A DNA stretch of 64,000 bases from Mesorhizobium shangrilense (GTDB lineage Bacteria; Pseudomonadota; Alphaproteobacteria; Rhizobiales; Rhizobiaceae), in contig NZ_JAQGPN010000001.1 in the NCBI RefSeq assembly GCF_028826155.1, positions 1,059,501 to 1,123,500 on the forward strand, given 5' to 3'. Below are positions 54,067 to 63,007 of this stretch, one piece after another; the stretch's first letter is position 1, and every line of letters begins with the position of its first letter. Made by a program: the position numbers and the translations under genes. A model generated the notes under the pieces. The model was not told where the DNA came from, ran no database searches, and was given only the letters and a program-made list of their open reading frames with translations.

Positions 54067-55539
54067 CTAGTGCGCGGCCAGCTTACGCACCTTGCGCATG
54101 TCGGCCAGAAAACGCTCCCGTTCGGCCTGCTTGTCGTCGGGATCGCGGATGCGCAGGATGTAGGAGGGATGGATGGTGATGAACACCCTCAACCCGTCCT
54201 CGCGCTCGATCACCTCCCCGCGATGCTTGGTCACCGGCACCGACTTGCCAAGCAGAGACTGGGCCGCCGTGGCGCCGAGCGCGACCACCAGGTCCGGCTT
54301 GATCAGGTCCAGTTCCCTGTCCAGCCACCAGCGGCAGGCCTGGATCTCGCCTGCGTTGGGCTTGCTGTGAATGCGCCGTTTCCCGCGCGGCTCGAACTTG
54401 AAATGCTTCACCGCGTTGGTGACGTAGACCTTTGTGCGGTCGATCTCGGCGTCGTCCAGGATGGAATCGAACACGCGGCCAGCCGGCCCGACGAATGGCT
54501 TTCCCGCCAGATCCTCCTGATCGCCCGGCTGCTCTCCGACGAAAATCCATTTCGCGCTATCCGGACCTTCGCCGAAGACGGTCTGCGTGGCGTCTCGCCA
54601 GAGCGGACAGCGCCGGCAACCCTTCGCTGCTTCCCGTAGTGCGGTAATCGTGGCCGCATCGGCGCCATCCCCCCTGTCCGTCTCCTCGCGCTTCCAATGT
54701 CGCGCCTGGATCTTTTCGTGGCGGGTTGGAGCTTGTGTCGGTGTTCTGGCGATCATCTCTCGAGCGGCCTGGTCCGCGCCTGCGATCATGCCAGGAATGA
54801 GCGTCGCCTCCGGAAGGTTCCGCCAATATTTTCTGGGCATCTCCGCCTGCATCGCCTTCACCTTCAAGCGGGCGGGATTGAAGATCGACCTGAAGTAGGT
54901 CTTCCAGAGCTCTTCGGCATCGTCCTCGCGCGGCGCGCTTGCCCGGCTGGCGCCCGGCCCGAAGGCGAGCGTCTCGCCGTCCCAGGTCGCCGAGGCATAG
55001 GGTATCAGGATTGCCCAGTGCATGCCGGTGAAACGTCGTACGAAGAACTCCGCATTGCGCTCCAGGATGAAATGGTCTGGCTCGAACCAGGCGACATAGT
55101 GCTCGCCGCTCCCGTCTTTGATGCGCCGGAAGCGCACGAAGGCGCGCATCTTGTGGATGTCGCGGCGCACCGCCTTGTCCATGGCCTCGAAACGTCTCAC
55201 CTCGGGATCGGAGGCGATCTGCATCAACTCCGGTTTCCGGGTGAGCCGCCACAGCAACTGGTAGAGAAAACCAAACCGGGCGGGATCGGAGTGGCAGAAC
55301 ACGGCTTCCGCCCGCTCGACGAAGCTGCGGGGCACGTTGAGCACCGCGCCGGCAGGAATCGCCGGCAGAGACGCCGCGAGCTCTGCCGCGCGAACTGGAT
55401 CGACCGTCCAGGCGACATCCTCGGGCCTTGCGCCATTCAGCACCAGCCGTCGCGCTGCGTCCCGCCAGCTGGCGAAATCGATGTCGGACTTCAGGGCAAC
55501 GGTGAAGCGCGCCAGCGAGAGCTGCGGGGCGGCGGTCAC
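54067..55539 (-). CDS. DUF4130-UdgX fusion: uracil-DNA-binding glycosylase-like protein
   Basis: This is a 490-residue two-domain protein. Residues 60-245 form a DUF4130 domain (FCHSDPARFGFLYQLLWRLTRKPELMQIASDPEVRR, HKMRAFVRFRRI, YVAWFEPDHFILERNAEFFVRRF, NPARLKVKAMQAEMPRKYW). Residues 295-490 form a UdgX-type uracil-DNA glycosylase-superfamily domain: C308/C311, GEQPGDQEDLAGKPFVGPAGR, the loop KRRIH (387-391) and HPSY (457-460). The KRRIH loop is the mark of UdgX, which links covalently to uracil through this His (known from Mycobacterium smegmatis). The gene overlaps the radical SAM gene by four bases. Confidence 0.9.
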   Translation of the reverse strand: MTAAPQLSLARFTVALKSDIDFASWRDAARRLVLNGARPEDVAWTVDPVRAAELAASLPAIPAGAVLNVPRSFVERAEAVFCHSDPARFGFLYQLLWRLTRKPELMQIASDPEVRRFEAMDKAVRRDIHKMRAFVRFRRIKDGSGEHYVAWFEPDHFILERNAEFFVRRFTGMHWAILIPYASATWDGETLAFGPGASRASAPREDDAEELWKTYFRSIFNPARLKVKAMQAEMPRKYWRNLPEATLIPGMIAGADQAAREMIARTPTQAPTRHEKIQARHWKREETDRGDGADAATITALREAAKGCRRCPLWRDATQTVFGEGPDSAKWIFVGEQPGDQEDLAGKPFVGPAGRVFDSILDDAEIDRTKVYVTNAVKHFKFEPRGKRRIHSKPNAGEIQACRWWLDRELDLIKPDLVVALGATAAQSLLGKSVPVTKHRGEVIEREDGLRVFITIHPSYILRIRDPDDKQAERERFLADMRKVRKLAAH

Positions 55540-56771
55540 AGCAGGCTCAGCTGTCGGGGAGGCGGCGCGAGCTTCTGGCGCAAACGCTCGGCATCGAGCA
55601 GGCAGCCGGGCGACCAGTCCGCCGCAACGATGAAGGGCCGCACCGTGGCGATCGACCGGCAGATGCGGCCGACATCGGCGAGCCTCAGTCGTGCGTGCGG
55701 GCGCGTGTCCAGGATGCGCGTCACCGCGCGTGTGCCCAGGCCCGGCACGCGCAGCAGGTCTTCGCGGTGCGCCCGGTTGACGTCGACCGGAAAGCGCCCG
55801 CGGTTGCGTAGCGCCCAGGAGAGCTTCGGGTCGATGTCGAGATCGAGCATGCCATCGGGCGTGCCGGCCAATATCTCGGGCTGCAGGAAACCGTAGAAGC
55901 GCATCAGCCAGTCGGCTTGATAAAGCCGATGCTCGCGCATCAGCGGCGGTCTCTTCAGCGGCAGCGCCGAGGAGGCGTCGGGGATGGGGCTGAAAGCGGA
56001 GTAATAGACCCGCCGCAACTGATAGCTGCCGTAGAGCCGCGAGCTGGTGCGCAATATGCCGTCGTCCGATGTCGAGTCGGCGCCGACAATCACCTGCGTT
56101 GACTGCCCGCCGGGCGCGAAGCGCTGACGTTTTTTCGTCTTCAGCGTGGGTTCGGATTTCTCTTCCATCTTCTGGCGCAGCGACGCCATGGAAAGGCGGA
56201 TCGTCTCCGGTCGCTTTTCCGGCGCAAATCGTTTCACGCCCTCGTCGGTCGGCAGTTCAATATTGATCGACAGCCGGTCTGCATATTTGCCCGCCTTCTC
56301 CAACAGGTCGGACGCGCATTCTGGAATGGTCTTCAGGTGAATGTAGCCCGCGAAGTTCTCCTCCTCGCGCAATCGGCGCGCGACCTCGACCATCTCGCTC
56401 ATCGTCTCGTCGGGCGATCGGACGACGCCGGAGGAGAGAAACAGGCCCTCGATGTAGTTGCGCTTGTAGAACTCGATCGTGAGGCGAACGACCTCTTCGG
56501 TCGTGAAGCGGGCGCGGCGCGTGTTCGACGATGACCGATTTATGCAGTAGGAGCAGTCGTAAATGCAGAAATTGGTGAGCAGTATCTTCAACAGGGAGAT
56601 GCAGCGCCCGTCCGGCGCATAGGCATGGCAGATGCCAATGCCTTCGGTCGAGCCGATGCCCCTGGATTTTACCGAGTCGCGCCGATCCGTGCCCGAAGAT
56701 GCGCAGGATGCATCGTATTTCGCGGCGTCGGATAGGATCGCGAGCTTTTCGCGTGTGGAAAGCGCGGCCAT
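55536..56771 (-). CDS. Putative DNA modification/repair radical SAM protein
   Basis: This 411-residue radical SAM protein has the cluster motif CIYDCSYC (CxxxCxxC) at about residues 68-75. The NRSSSNTRRARFTTEEVVRLTIEFYKRNYIEGLFLSSGV segment follows, with a TIM-barrel core. A C-terminal helix-hairpin-helix region (LLRVPGLGTRAVTRIL) suggests DNA binding. Members of this family are regularly paired with UdgX/DUF4130 genes. The reaction is not known; spore-photoproduct-lyase-like chemistry has been suggested by similarity. The start at 56771 (MAALSTREKLAILSDAAKYD) is typical. It is co-translated with the downstream fusion gene. Confidence 0.88.
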   Translation of the reverse strand: MAALSTREKLAILSDAAKYDASCASSGTDRRDSVKSRGIGSTEGIGICHAYAPDGRCISLLKILLTNFCIYDCSYCINRSSSNTRRARFTTEEVVRLTIEFYKRNYIEGLFLSSGVVRSPDETMSEMVEVARRLREEENFAGYIHLKTIPECASDLLEKAGKYADRLSINIELPTDEGVKRFAPEKRPETIRLSMASLRQKMEEKSEPTLKTKKRQRFAPGGQSTQVIVGADSTSDDGILRTSSRLYGSYQLRRVYYSAFSPIPDASSALPLKRPPLMREHRLYQADWLMRFYGFLQPEILAGTPDGMLDLDIDPKLSWALRNRGRFPVDVNRAHREDLLRVPGLGTRAVTRILDTRPHARLRLADVGRICRSIATVRPFIVAADWSPGCLLDAERLRQKLAPPPRQLSLL

Positions 56772-56838
56772 GCGTTCATGATATGTTCCGCAAAGCCCTG
56801 CCGCTACTAAATTTGTTAGTCCCGCTCGATAAACGCGG

Positions 56839-58332
56839 TCACTGATCGGTGATGATCTTGACCTTGTCGCCGACCGAGACCGTCGCGCCCGGACCGAGCG
56901 CGTTGATGACGCGGAAAAGGTCGAGTTTTTTGTCGACGCCCACCATGCCCGCCGAAAGCGAAGCCACGGTCTGGCCGGGCTTTACCGTCACCACCTTGAT
57001 CCGCAGCGGCTTCAGCGCCGCCTTCTCCCGTGCCGAGAGCATGCGGAACGAGCCGCTCACGGCGCGGGCGATCTGGTCGAGCCCGGTGCTAGCCGCCGGC
57101 GCTGCGGTCAGCAAGCGGTAAACCTGGTCGCCGGCACGGATCACGGCAATATCGAACTGCCACCCCTCCGCGCGCGCGCTCGCGACGGCCGCTTCGTTGC
57201 CGTTGATCGTCACCGCGCGCACGCTGGCCGGATCGAGGCCGGCCACCCAGCCGCTGCGGACGTAGGTCGTCAGCGGTGTGCGCGGATTGAGCTCGACGCC
57301 ATCGAAGCGCACGGCGGTCTCGCCCGGGCCCGTCGCCGTCACTGCGGTCGCGCTGTTGTCGATTGCGAAGCCCGGCGGCACCGAGAAGGAGATGCCGAGC
57401 TTCGGATGCAGGAAGGTGTTGCCGCGCACGTAGCCTTCCTCGGGCGTGTCGCCGAAGAGCAGCCCGTCGATGCCTGCCAGGAAGGAGTCGCGGTCGCGCG
57501 CGCCGACGCCGGGCGCGCCGAACGAGCGCGCATGCCGCAACGCCAGTTCAATGCGCTGCGGCGCGTTGGGATGGCTCGCCAGGAAGTCGAGGCTGGGGTC
57601 GGTGGCGCCGCTTACCGATCGGAAATCCGTATAGGCCGACATCGACTGCAGGAAGCGCGACGCGGCGAAGGGATCGTAGCCGGCGCGCCCCGAGGTGCGG
57701 ATGCCGATGGTGTCGGCCTCGAGTTCCTGGTTGCGCGAAAACTGCGCCAGGCGCAGCTTGCCGCGCACCAGCGCCAGCTTGGCCGACGGGCTGTCCGCCA
57801 GCACGTCGGACACCACGCGCGTCGCCAGGCCTTCCTCGGCCTCCTTGCGCTGCCGCGCCTGCCCGTGGTTGGCGGTGACATGGCCCATCTCGTGGGCGAT
57901 CACCGCGGCAAGCTCGGCCGAATCGTTGGCGAGCGCCAAGAGCCCGCGGGTGACATAGAGATAGCCGCCCGGCAGCGCGAAGGCGTTCACGTTGGGCGAG
58001 TTAAGGATGGTGATGCGGTAGGTCTGCGTCGGGTTGTCGGTCTCCAGCGTCAGGCTGCCGACGACCTTCGCCACCATCCGTTCAAGCTTGGGGTCGGAGT
58101 ACTCGCCGCCATAGGTCGCCAGGATGCGCGGATGCTGCGCCCTGGCGAGCTCGGCCATGCGGTCGTTCCGGCTCACCGTGTCGACGGTGACCGGGTTGTC
58201 GGAGGGCTGGAAGGCCTGCGCGTTGATCTGATCGACGGCGGACTGGCAACCGGCGAGCGAGAGCGCAAGCGCGACAAGCAGCGCGCCGCGCGGCATGCGC
58301 CGTGCTACGCTCGAAACTGCAGGCGTCTTCAT
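56839..58332 (-). CDS. Lipoprotein M48-family metalloprotease
   Basis: This is a 497-residue lipoprotein peptidase. The signal peptide has lipobox LAGC (Cys29). The zinc motif is H147-EMGH-151 (VIAHEMGHVTANHG) with the third ligand Glu in NQELEADTIG. A C-terminal region follows with KVVTVKPGQTVASLSAGMVG and VSVGDKVKIITDQ, reminiscent of a LysM-like or peptidoglycan-binding part. This fits BepA/YfgC-like outer-membrane quality-control proteases. The ATG at 58332 is preferred over TTG 58338. Confidence 0.9.
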   Translation of the reverse strand: MKTPAVSSVARRMPRGALLVALALSLAGCQSAVDQINAQAFQPSDNPVTVDTVSRNDRMAELARAQHPRILATYGGEYSDPKLERMVAKVVGSLTLETDNPTQTYRITILNSPNVNAFALPGGYLYVTRGLLALANDSAELAAVIAHEMGHVTANHGQARQRKEAEEGLATRVVSDVLADSPSAKLALVRGKLRLAQFSRNQELEADTIGIRTSGRAGYDPFAASRFLQSMSAYTDFRSVSGATDPSLDFLASHPNAPQRIELALRHARSFGAPGVGARDRDSFLAGIDGLLFGDTPEEGYVRGNTFLHPKLGISFSVPPGFAIDNSATAVTATGPGETAVRFDGVELNPRTPLTTYVRSGWVAGLDPASVRAVTINGNEAAVASARAEGWQFDIAVIRAGDQVYRLLTAAPAASTGLDQIARAVSGSFRMLSAREKAALKPLRIKVVTVKPGQTVASLSAGMVGVDKKLDLFRVINALGPGATVSVGDKVKIITDQ

Positions 58333-58474
58333 GCACAAGCTCGACAGAGCCTTCTCCTTCGCGTCAGGGCAATGCGTCGCGGGAACCTACCACGAACGCG
58401 CGGCGAACAGAAATTGTCCTAACGTCATGCCATGTGACGAGGAATTATGTCTGCAACCGGGCAATATGTGGTGC

Positions 58475-59203
58475 TCATGACGCTGTGCTGCCATCACCGA
58501 TGTAGTCGCGAAAGCTTTCCGGAGCCTTGTCGGAGAAAAAATCTTCCGCCTTTCCGGCCGCAGATACGTTGCCATCCCCGAGGAAGATGAGGTTTTCGGC
58601 AATTCTTCGCGCATCGTCGGGGTGGTGTGTCACAAATACAACGGTCATGCGCCGTTCTGCGTGAAGGTCCGAAAGCAACTCCAGCATGTCGCCGCGCAGT
58701 GCCGGTCCCAGCGACGCGAAGGGCTCGTCGAGCAGCAGGACGGGGCGGTCCCGCACGAGCACACGCGCCAGCGCCACCCTTTGGCGCTCGCCGCCGGAGA
58801 GCTCGCGCGGCAGTCGCTTCTCCTTGCCGGCAAGGCCGACGCGGGCGAGCGCATCTGATATCGCGGCGCGGTCGGGGGCGGTGAGGGTGAGAGAGGGCGA
58901 CCGGCCGAGCCCGACGTTCTTCTCGACCGTGAGGTGGCCGAACAGGTTGTTCTCCTGGAACACCATGGACACCGGCCGCGAGGCTGGCGGAAGCGTCGTC
59001 ACGTCCTCGCCGCCGATGCGGACCGCACCCGATTCCGGCGTCTCGAAGCCGGCAACGAGGTTGAGCAGCGTCGACTTGCCCGAACCGCTCGGCCCCATCA
59101 GCGCCGTCATCGCACCGGCCTCGATGGCGACGTCGAAGCGGAATTTCTGTTCGCCGTAGCCGAAGACGACCTTTTCCAGGGTGATCGGAAGCCCGCCCGT
59201 CAT
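58475..59203 (-). CDS. thiQ: Thiamine ABC transporter ATP-binding protein ThiQ
   Basis: This is a 242-residue ATPase: Walker [11 protein letters not shown]-loop [20 protein letters not shown], signature [15 protein letters not shown] and Walker [14 protein letters not shown]. The [15 protein letters not shown] segment is ThiQ-like. The start at 59203 overlaps thiP by four bases (ATGA). Last gene of thiBPQ. Confidence 0.95.
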   Translation of the reverse strand: MTGGLPITLEKVVFGYGEQKFRFDVAIEAGAMTALMGPSGSGKSTLLNLVAGFETPESGAVRIGGEDVTTLPPASRPVSMVFQENNLFGHLTVEKNVGLGRSPSLTLTAPDRAAISDALARVGLAGKEKRLPRELSGGERQRVALARVLVRDRPVLLLDEPFASLGPALRGDMLELLSDLHAERRMTVVFVTHHPDDARRIAENLIFLGDGNVSAAGKAEDFFSDKAPESFRDYIGDGSTAS

Positions 59204-60807
59204 CGTTCCTCTCTCCTGCCAAGCCAGTCCGCGGCGAGGATCAGCGCCAGGCAGAGCGCCCCAAGCAGAAGCGCCAGCCCGGCCGCGTCGGCCGTACGGT
59301 AGCTGCCCATGCGCTCGAACAGCAGATAGGGCAAGGTCTTCACCGCGTCGCTGCCGAACAGGGCGATGACGCCGAGGTCGCCGAGCGACAGCGCCATGGC
59401 GAAGGCGAGGGCGGTCGCCAGCGGCCGCCTGAGCACCGGCCAATCGATCAGGCGCAGCCGGTTCCAGCCGGAGATTCCCAGCGAGGCGCACAGCCGCTCG
59501 TGCCGCCCGGCCGCGGCATCATGAGCCGGCCGCACCGCACGCAGCGCAAAGGGCATGGCCATCACCGCGTTCACCGCAACCACCATCACCGGCGCGATCG
59601 CGAAGACGTCGGCGACGTGCCGGATCAGGATGAACCAGCCGGCCCCGATGACGATCGGCGGCACGACCAGCACGAAGCTGGCGCCGGTATCGAACAGCCG
59701 TTCGAGCAGGGGGAGGCGTCCGCCGGCGGCAGCACGTCGTGATGCGGCCAGCGCCCAGGCCATCGACGCGGCGAGGCTGGCCGAGAGCAGGGCCAGCACG
59801 ACGCTGGTCAGCGCGGCCCGGTGGAATGCGGGTTCGGCGAGCAGCCGGCCGAGATCGGCCTCCAGCCCCGAGGCGACGATCGCCGCCATCGGTCCGGCGA
59901 CGAACACCAGCGCCAGCAGGATCGCCACCGTGTTGAACACGCGCTCAGGCGTCTTGACGGTGACGAAGCTTCGCCGCGCGACGGCCAGGTTGGCATCCCC
60001 CGTAACATTTGCGCCAAGCCGCATCAGCACCGCCACCACCGCCAGCGTCATGGCGATCTGCGCCAGCGTGAGCGTCACCGCGCGCGCCGGATCGAAGTCG
60101 AACCGAAGCGCCTGGTAGATCGCCACCTCGAGCGTCGATGCGGCCGGGCCGCCGCCCAGCGTCAGCACGATGGTGAAGGAGGTGATGCACAGCATGAAGA
60201 CCAGGCCGGCCACGCCGGGCAGCGCGGCGCGCAGCACCGGCCATTCGATCAGCCGGAACGATGCGCGCGCATCCATGCCGAGCTGGCTTGCCAGCCGCCA
60301 CTGGTCGGCGGGCACCGTGTCCAGCGCCTCGACGAGCAGTCGCGTCGCCAGCGGCAGGTTGAAGAACACGTGGGCGACGAGGATGCCCGACAGGCCGTAG
60401 ATGCCCGGCCACGTGCTGCCGGTCGCGGCGGAGAAGACCGGCGCGAGGTATCCCGCGCGCCCCAGCAGCGCCAGCACGCCCATCGCCGCCACGATCGCCG
60501 GGAGCGCCAAGGGAACGGCAAACAGCTTCAGGATGAGACCCCGTCCCGGGAAGCTGGGATGCCGGGAAAGCGCCCGCGCCACCAGGATCGCCGGCGTCAC
60601 CGCGAACAGCGTCGAAAGCACTGCCTGCAGCAGGGTGAAGCGCGCCACCCGCAGCATATAGCCGTCGAACGCCGCAGCGGCCCCGGCCCAGTCCCGCGCG
60701 CCTTCCAGGAGAAGGCCCGCAAACGCGCCGCCGATCAGGAGCGTGATGGCCGCGAGGGCTGCGATACCGGGGGCGATGCGGGCCGTCGAATGGGCGCGGT
60801 TCAGCAT
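59200..60807 (-). CDS. thiP: Thiamine/thiamine-diphosphate ABC transporter permease ThiP
   Basis: This is a 535-residue permease with two repeated six-helix halves. Each has an EAA-type loop: the first is [26 protein letters not shown] and the second is [25 protein letters not shown]. Length and the fused two-domain layout are typical of ThiP. A palindromic repeat element and about 100 bases separate it from thiB upstream. Confidence 0.95.
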   Translation of the reverse strand: MLNRAHSTARIAPGIAALAAITLLIGGAFAGLLLEGARDWAGAAAAFDGYMLRVARFTLLQAVLSTLFAVTPAILVARALSRHPSFPGRGLILKLFAVPLALPAIVAAMGVLALLGRAGYLAPVFSAATGSTWPGIYGLSGILVAHVFFNLPLATRLLVEALDTVPADQWRLASQLGMDARASFRLIEWPVLRAALPGVAGLVFMLCITSFTIVLTLGGGPAASTLEVAIYQALRFDFDPARAVTLTLAQIAMTLAVVAVLMRLGANVTGDANLAVARRSFVTVKTPERVFNTVAILLALVFVAGPMAAIVASGLEADLGRLLAEPAFHRAALTSVVLALLSASLAASMAWALAASRRAAAGGRLPLLERLFDTGASFVLVVPPIVIGAGWFILIRHVADVFAIAPVMVVAVNAVMAMPFALRAVRPAHDAAAGRHERLCASLGISGWNRLRLIDWPVLRRPLATALAFAMALSLGDLGVIALFGSDAVKTLPYLLFERMGSYRTADAAGLALLLGALCLALILAADWLGRREER

Positions 60808-60847
60808 TGGAGCGGCTCAAACGTCAGGCGGACGGCCTCCTGGATGC

Positions 60848-60985
60848 CCCCCTCTCCGTCGCGCTTCGCGCGACACCTCTCCCCCACTCCGTGAGGGGAG
60901 AGGATCGACGGCCGCAAGCCTGGCGCCCATCCTCGCCCCCGCATCGCGGGGGAGAGGTGCCGAGCGCAGCGAGGCGGAGAGGGGG
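60848..60985. repeat. 138-bp palindromic mosaic element, type B, between thiB and thiP
   Basis: The ends CCCCCTCTCCGTC and GGCGGAGAGGGGG are inverted copies. The inner hairpins are CGCGCTTCGCGCG, CTCTCCCCCACTCCGTGAGGGGAGAG and CGAGCGCAGCGAGG. Same design as the element at 44842. The right part of the gap (60986-61093) shows a further CCGTTTCTCCGTT...AACGGAGAGG pairing. Confidence 0.85.
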
Positions 60986-61093
60986 ACGTGGCCTCCTCTG
61001 CGTCAGCCCAGTTCCGTTTCTCCGTTGGAGAGGGAAGTGTTCGATAGAACGGAGAGGTGTGCCGGAGCATCAGCGCAGCGAGCAGCGGTGTGC

Positions 61094-62095
61094 TCACTCG
61101 CTCATCACGGAAAGCCACTCGTCCACCCAGGCCTTGCGGTTCTTCGCCACCTCTTCCGGCGTGAAGGCCAGCGTCTTGGCGGGCTTCACCAACCGGTCGA
61201 AGGCCGGGTTCAGCGGCTTGTCCGTCTTGCCTGCCGGCAGCATCCAGTTGGTCTCGGGGATGGCGTCCTGGAAACCGGGTCCGGTCATGAACGCCAGGAA
61301 CTTTGCTGACAGCGGGTTCTTGGCGCCGTTGACGGTCGTCCCGGCCACCTCGACCTGAAGGTAGTGCCCGTCGGAGAAGGCTGCCGCCTGGTAGCGGTCC
61401 GTGCTCTCGGCAACCATGTGGTAGGCCGGCGAAGTCGTGTAGGAGAGCACCATCGGCGCTTCGCCCTTGGTGAACAGGCCATAGGCCTCGCTCCAGCCGG
61501 GCGTCACCGTCAGCACGCGGCCGCGCAGCTTCTCCCAGGCCTCTCCGGCCTTGTCGCCATAGACGGACTTGACCCACAGCAGCAGGCCGAGCCCCGGCGT
61601 CGACGTGCGCGGATCCTGGATCACGATCTTCTGCGACGGATCGCCATCGACCAGCTCCTTGAGGCTCGCCGGCGGCGTCTTCACCGTCTCGGTGTCGTAA
61701 ACGACGGCGAAGTAGCCGTAGTCGAACGGAACGAAGGTCTTGTCGGTCCAGCCGCCCGGCACGTTGACGTTGGCGAGGTCGATATCGGACGGTGCGAACA
61801 GTCCGGTCGCCTGCGCCTCGGCGGTCAGGTTGGTGTCCAGCCCCAGCACGATGTCGGCCTTCGTTGAGGCGCCCTCCAGCTTGATGCGGTTGAGCAGGGC
61901 CACGCCGTCGGCCACCGAGACGAACTTGATGTCGCAGCCGCACTCCGCCTCGAAGGCCTTCTCCACCTGCGGCCCAGGGCCCCATTCGGAGGTGAAGCTG
62001 TCATAGGTGTAGACGGTGAGCGTGTCCTGCGCCCGGGCGGCCGCGGTCAGGCCGACCAGCGCGCTGGTCGCCGCGAGAATAGAGAGTATGCGCAT
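61094..62095 (-). CDS. thiB: Thiamine-binding periplasmic protein ThiB
   Basis: This is a 333-residue binding protein with signal peptide [23 protein letters not shown]. The ThiB pattern is [35 protein letters not shown], with [35 protein letters not shown] and [26 protein letters not shown]. First gene of thiBPQ. The TPP riboswitch is about 50 bases upstream. Confidence 0.95.
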   Translation of the reverse strand: MRILSILAATSALVGLTAAARAQDTLTVYTYDSFTSEWGPGPQVEKAFEAECGCDIKFVSVADGVALLNRIKLEGASTKADIVLGLDTNLTAEAQATGLFAPSDIDLANVNVPGGWTDKTFVPFDYGYFAVVYDTETVKTPPASLKELVDGDPSQKIVIQDPRTSTPGLGLLLWVKSVYGDKAGEAWEKLRGRVLTVTPGWSEAYGLFTKGEAPMVLSYTTSPAYHMVAESTDRYQAAAFSDGHYLQVEVAGTTVNGAKNPLSAKFLAFMTGPGFQDAIPETNWMLPAGKTDKPLNPAFDRLVKPAKTLAFTPEEVAKNRKAWVDEWLSVMSE

Positions 62096-62145
62096 CCGAG
62101 GCCTCCTCAGTTCAAGGTTGAAAGGGAATTGGCGCCGGATGAAGC

Positions 62146-62257
62146 GTCTAATCCCTCCGCCGGTACGAGCCGGATCAGGTTCAGCGGGTTGGCAGGAACT
62201 CTCGTTCCCTTGCCTCTCAGCCTGTGCGCGTCACCGCGCACGGCACCCCGTTAGAGC
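62146..62257 (-). promoter_or_regulatory. TPP riboswitch (THI element) upstream of thiBPQ
   Basis: On the minus strand the sequence runs TCTAACGGGGTGCC, a variable P3 hairpin (GTGCGCGGTGACGCGCAC), GGCTGAGAGG, a P3a-type stem, then ACCCGCTGAACCTGATCCGG, CTCGTACCGGCGGAGGGATTAG. These are the THI-box conserved cores CUGAGA and ACCUGAUC. It should repress thiBPQ when thiamine diphosphate is plentiful. The rest of 62096-62359 holds no gene. Confidence 0.96.
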
Positions 62258-62359
62258 GCGGCCAAACTAGACCGAACGCTGCGCCCGTGCAACGCCCGGC
62301 GCATGGCCCGCGCGCATGGCTGCCTTTCGCTTTCGCGCGACCTCGTATAGAGGCGCGGC

Positions 62360-63004
62360 ATGAGCCGTTTCACGCTTCTCCTCGGTGGCGATCTGGTCAC
62401 GACGCCGCGCCTTCTCGCGCAGGTCGCGCAGACGCGCGTCATCGCGGCCGATTCCGGCATGCGCCATGCCCGCGCGCTCGGCCTCAGCCCGGAACTCTGG
62501 GTCGGCGATTTCGATTCCGCCACGGCGCTTCTCGAACGCGCCTATCCCGACGTGCCGCGCGAGGTGTTCCCCGCCGAGAAGGATATGACCGACGGCGAAC
62601 TGGCGGTCGCGACCGCAGTACGGGAGGGCGCGACGTCGCTCGTGCTCGCCGGCGCTTTCGGCGGCAGCCGGGCCGACCATGCCTTCCTCCACCTGGCGCT
62701 TGCGATGCGCATCGCGGAGAAGGGGATGGAAGTCATCCTCAGCAGCGGCTCGCAGGAAGGTCGCCCGCTTTCGCTCGGCGGAACGGCCTTTGACTTCGCC
62801 GACGCGACGCTGTTTTCCGTCGTCGGCTTCACGCCGCTCTCGGGCCTGACGGTGCGGGGGGCCAAATGGCCGCTCCATGACGTCGAGGTGCCGCTCGGTT
62901 CGTCGCTCACCATATCCAACCAGATCCAGGGGAGACTCGAGATCGAACTCCGCTCAGGCCGCGCCATGCTGATCGCACATCCGTTTCCCGCCGAGGGGGC
63001 CTGA
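62360..63004 (+). CDS. thiN: Thiamine diphosphokinase
   Basis: This is a 214-residue thiamine pyrophosphokinase that makes TPP from thiamine and ATP. It shows VIAADSGMRHARALGLSPELWVGDFDSA, EVFPAEKDMTDGELAVATAVREGA, GAFGGSRADHAFLHLALA and a C-terminal beta-sandwich with SLTISNQIQGRLEIELRSGRAMLI. It is divergent from thiBPQ, so uptake and activation of thiamine are encoded together. The start at 62360 follows AGAGG. Confidence 0.92.
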   Translation: MSRFTLLLGGDLVTTPRLLAQVAQTRVIAADSGMRHARALGLSPELWVGDFDSATALLERAYPDVPREVFPAEKDMTDGELAVATAVREGATSLVLAGAFGGSRADHAFLHLALAMRIAEKGMEVILSSGSQEGRPLSLGGTAFDFADATLFSVVGFTPLSGLTVRGAKWPLHDVEVPLGSSLTISNQIQGRLEIELRSGRAMLIAHPFPAEGA

Positions 63005-63007
63005 GCC

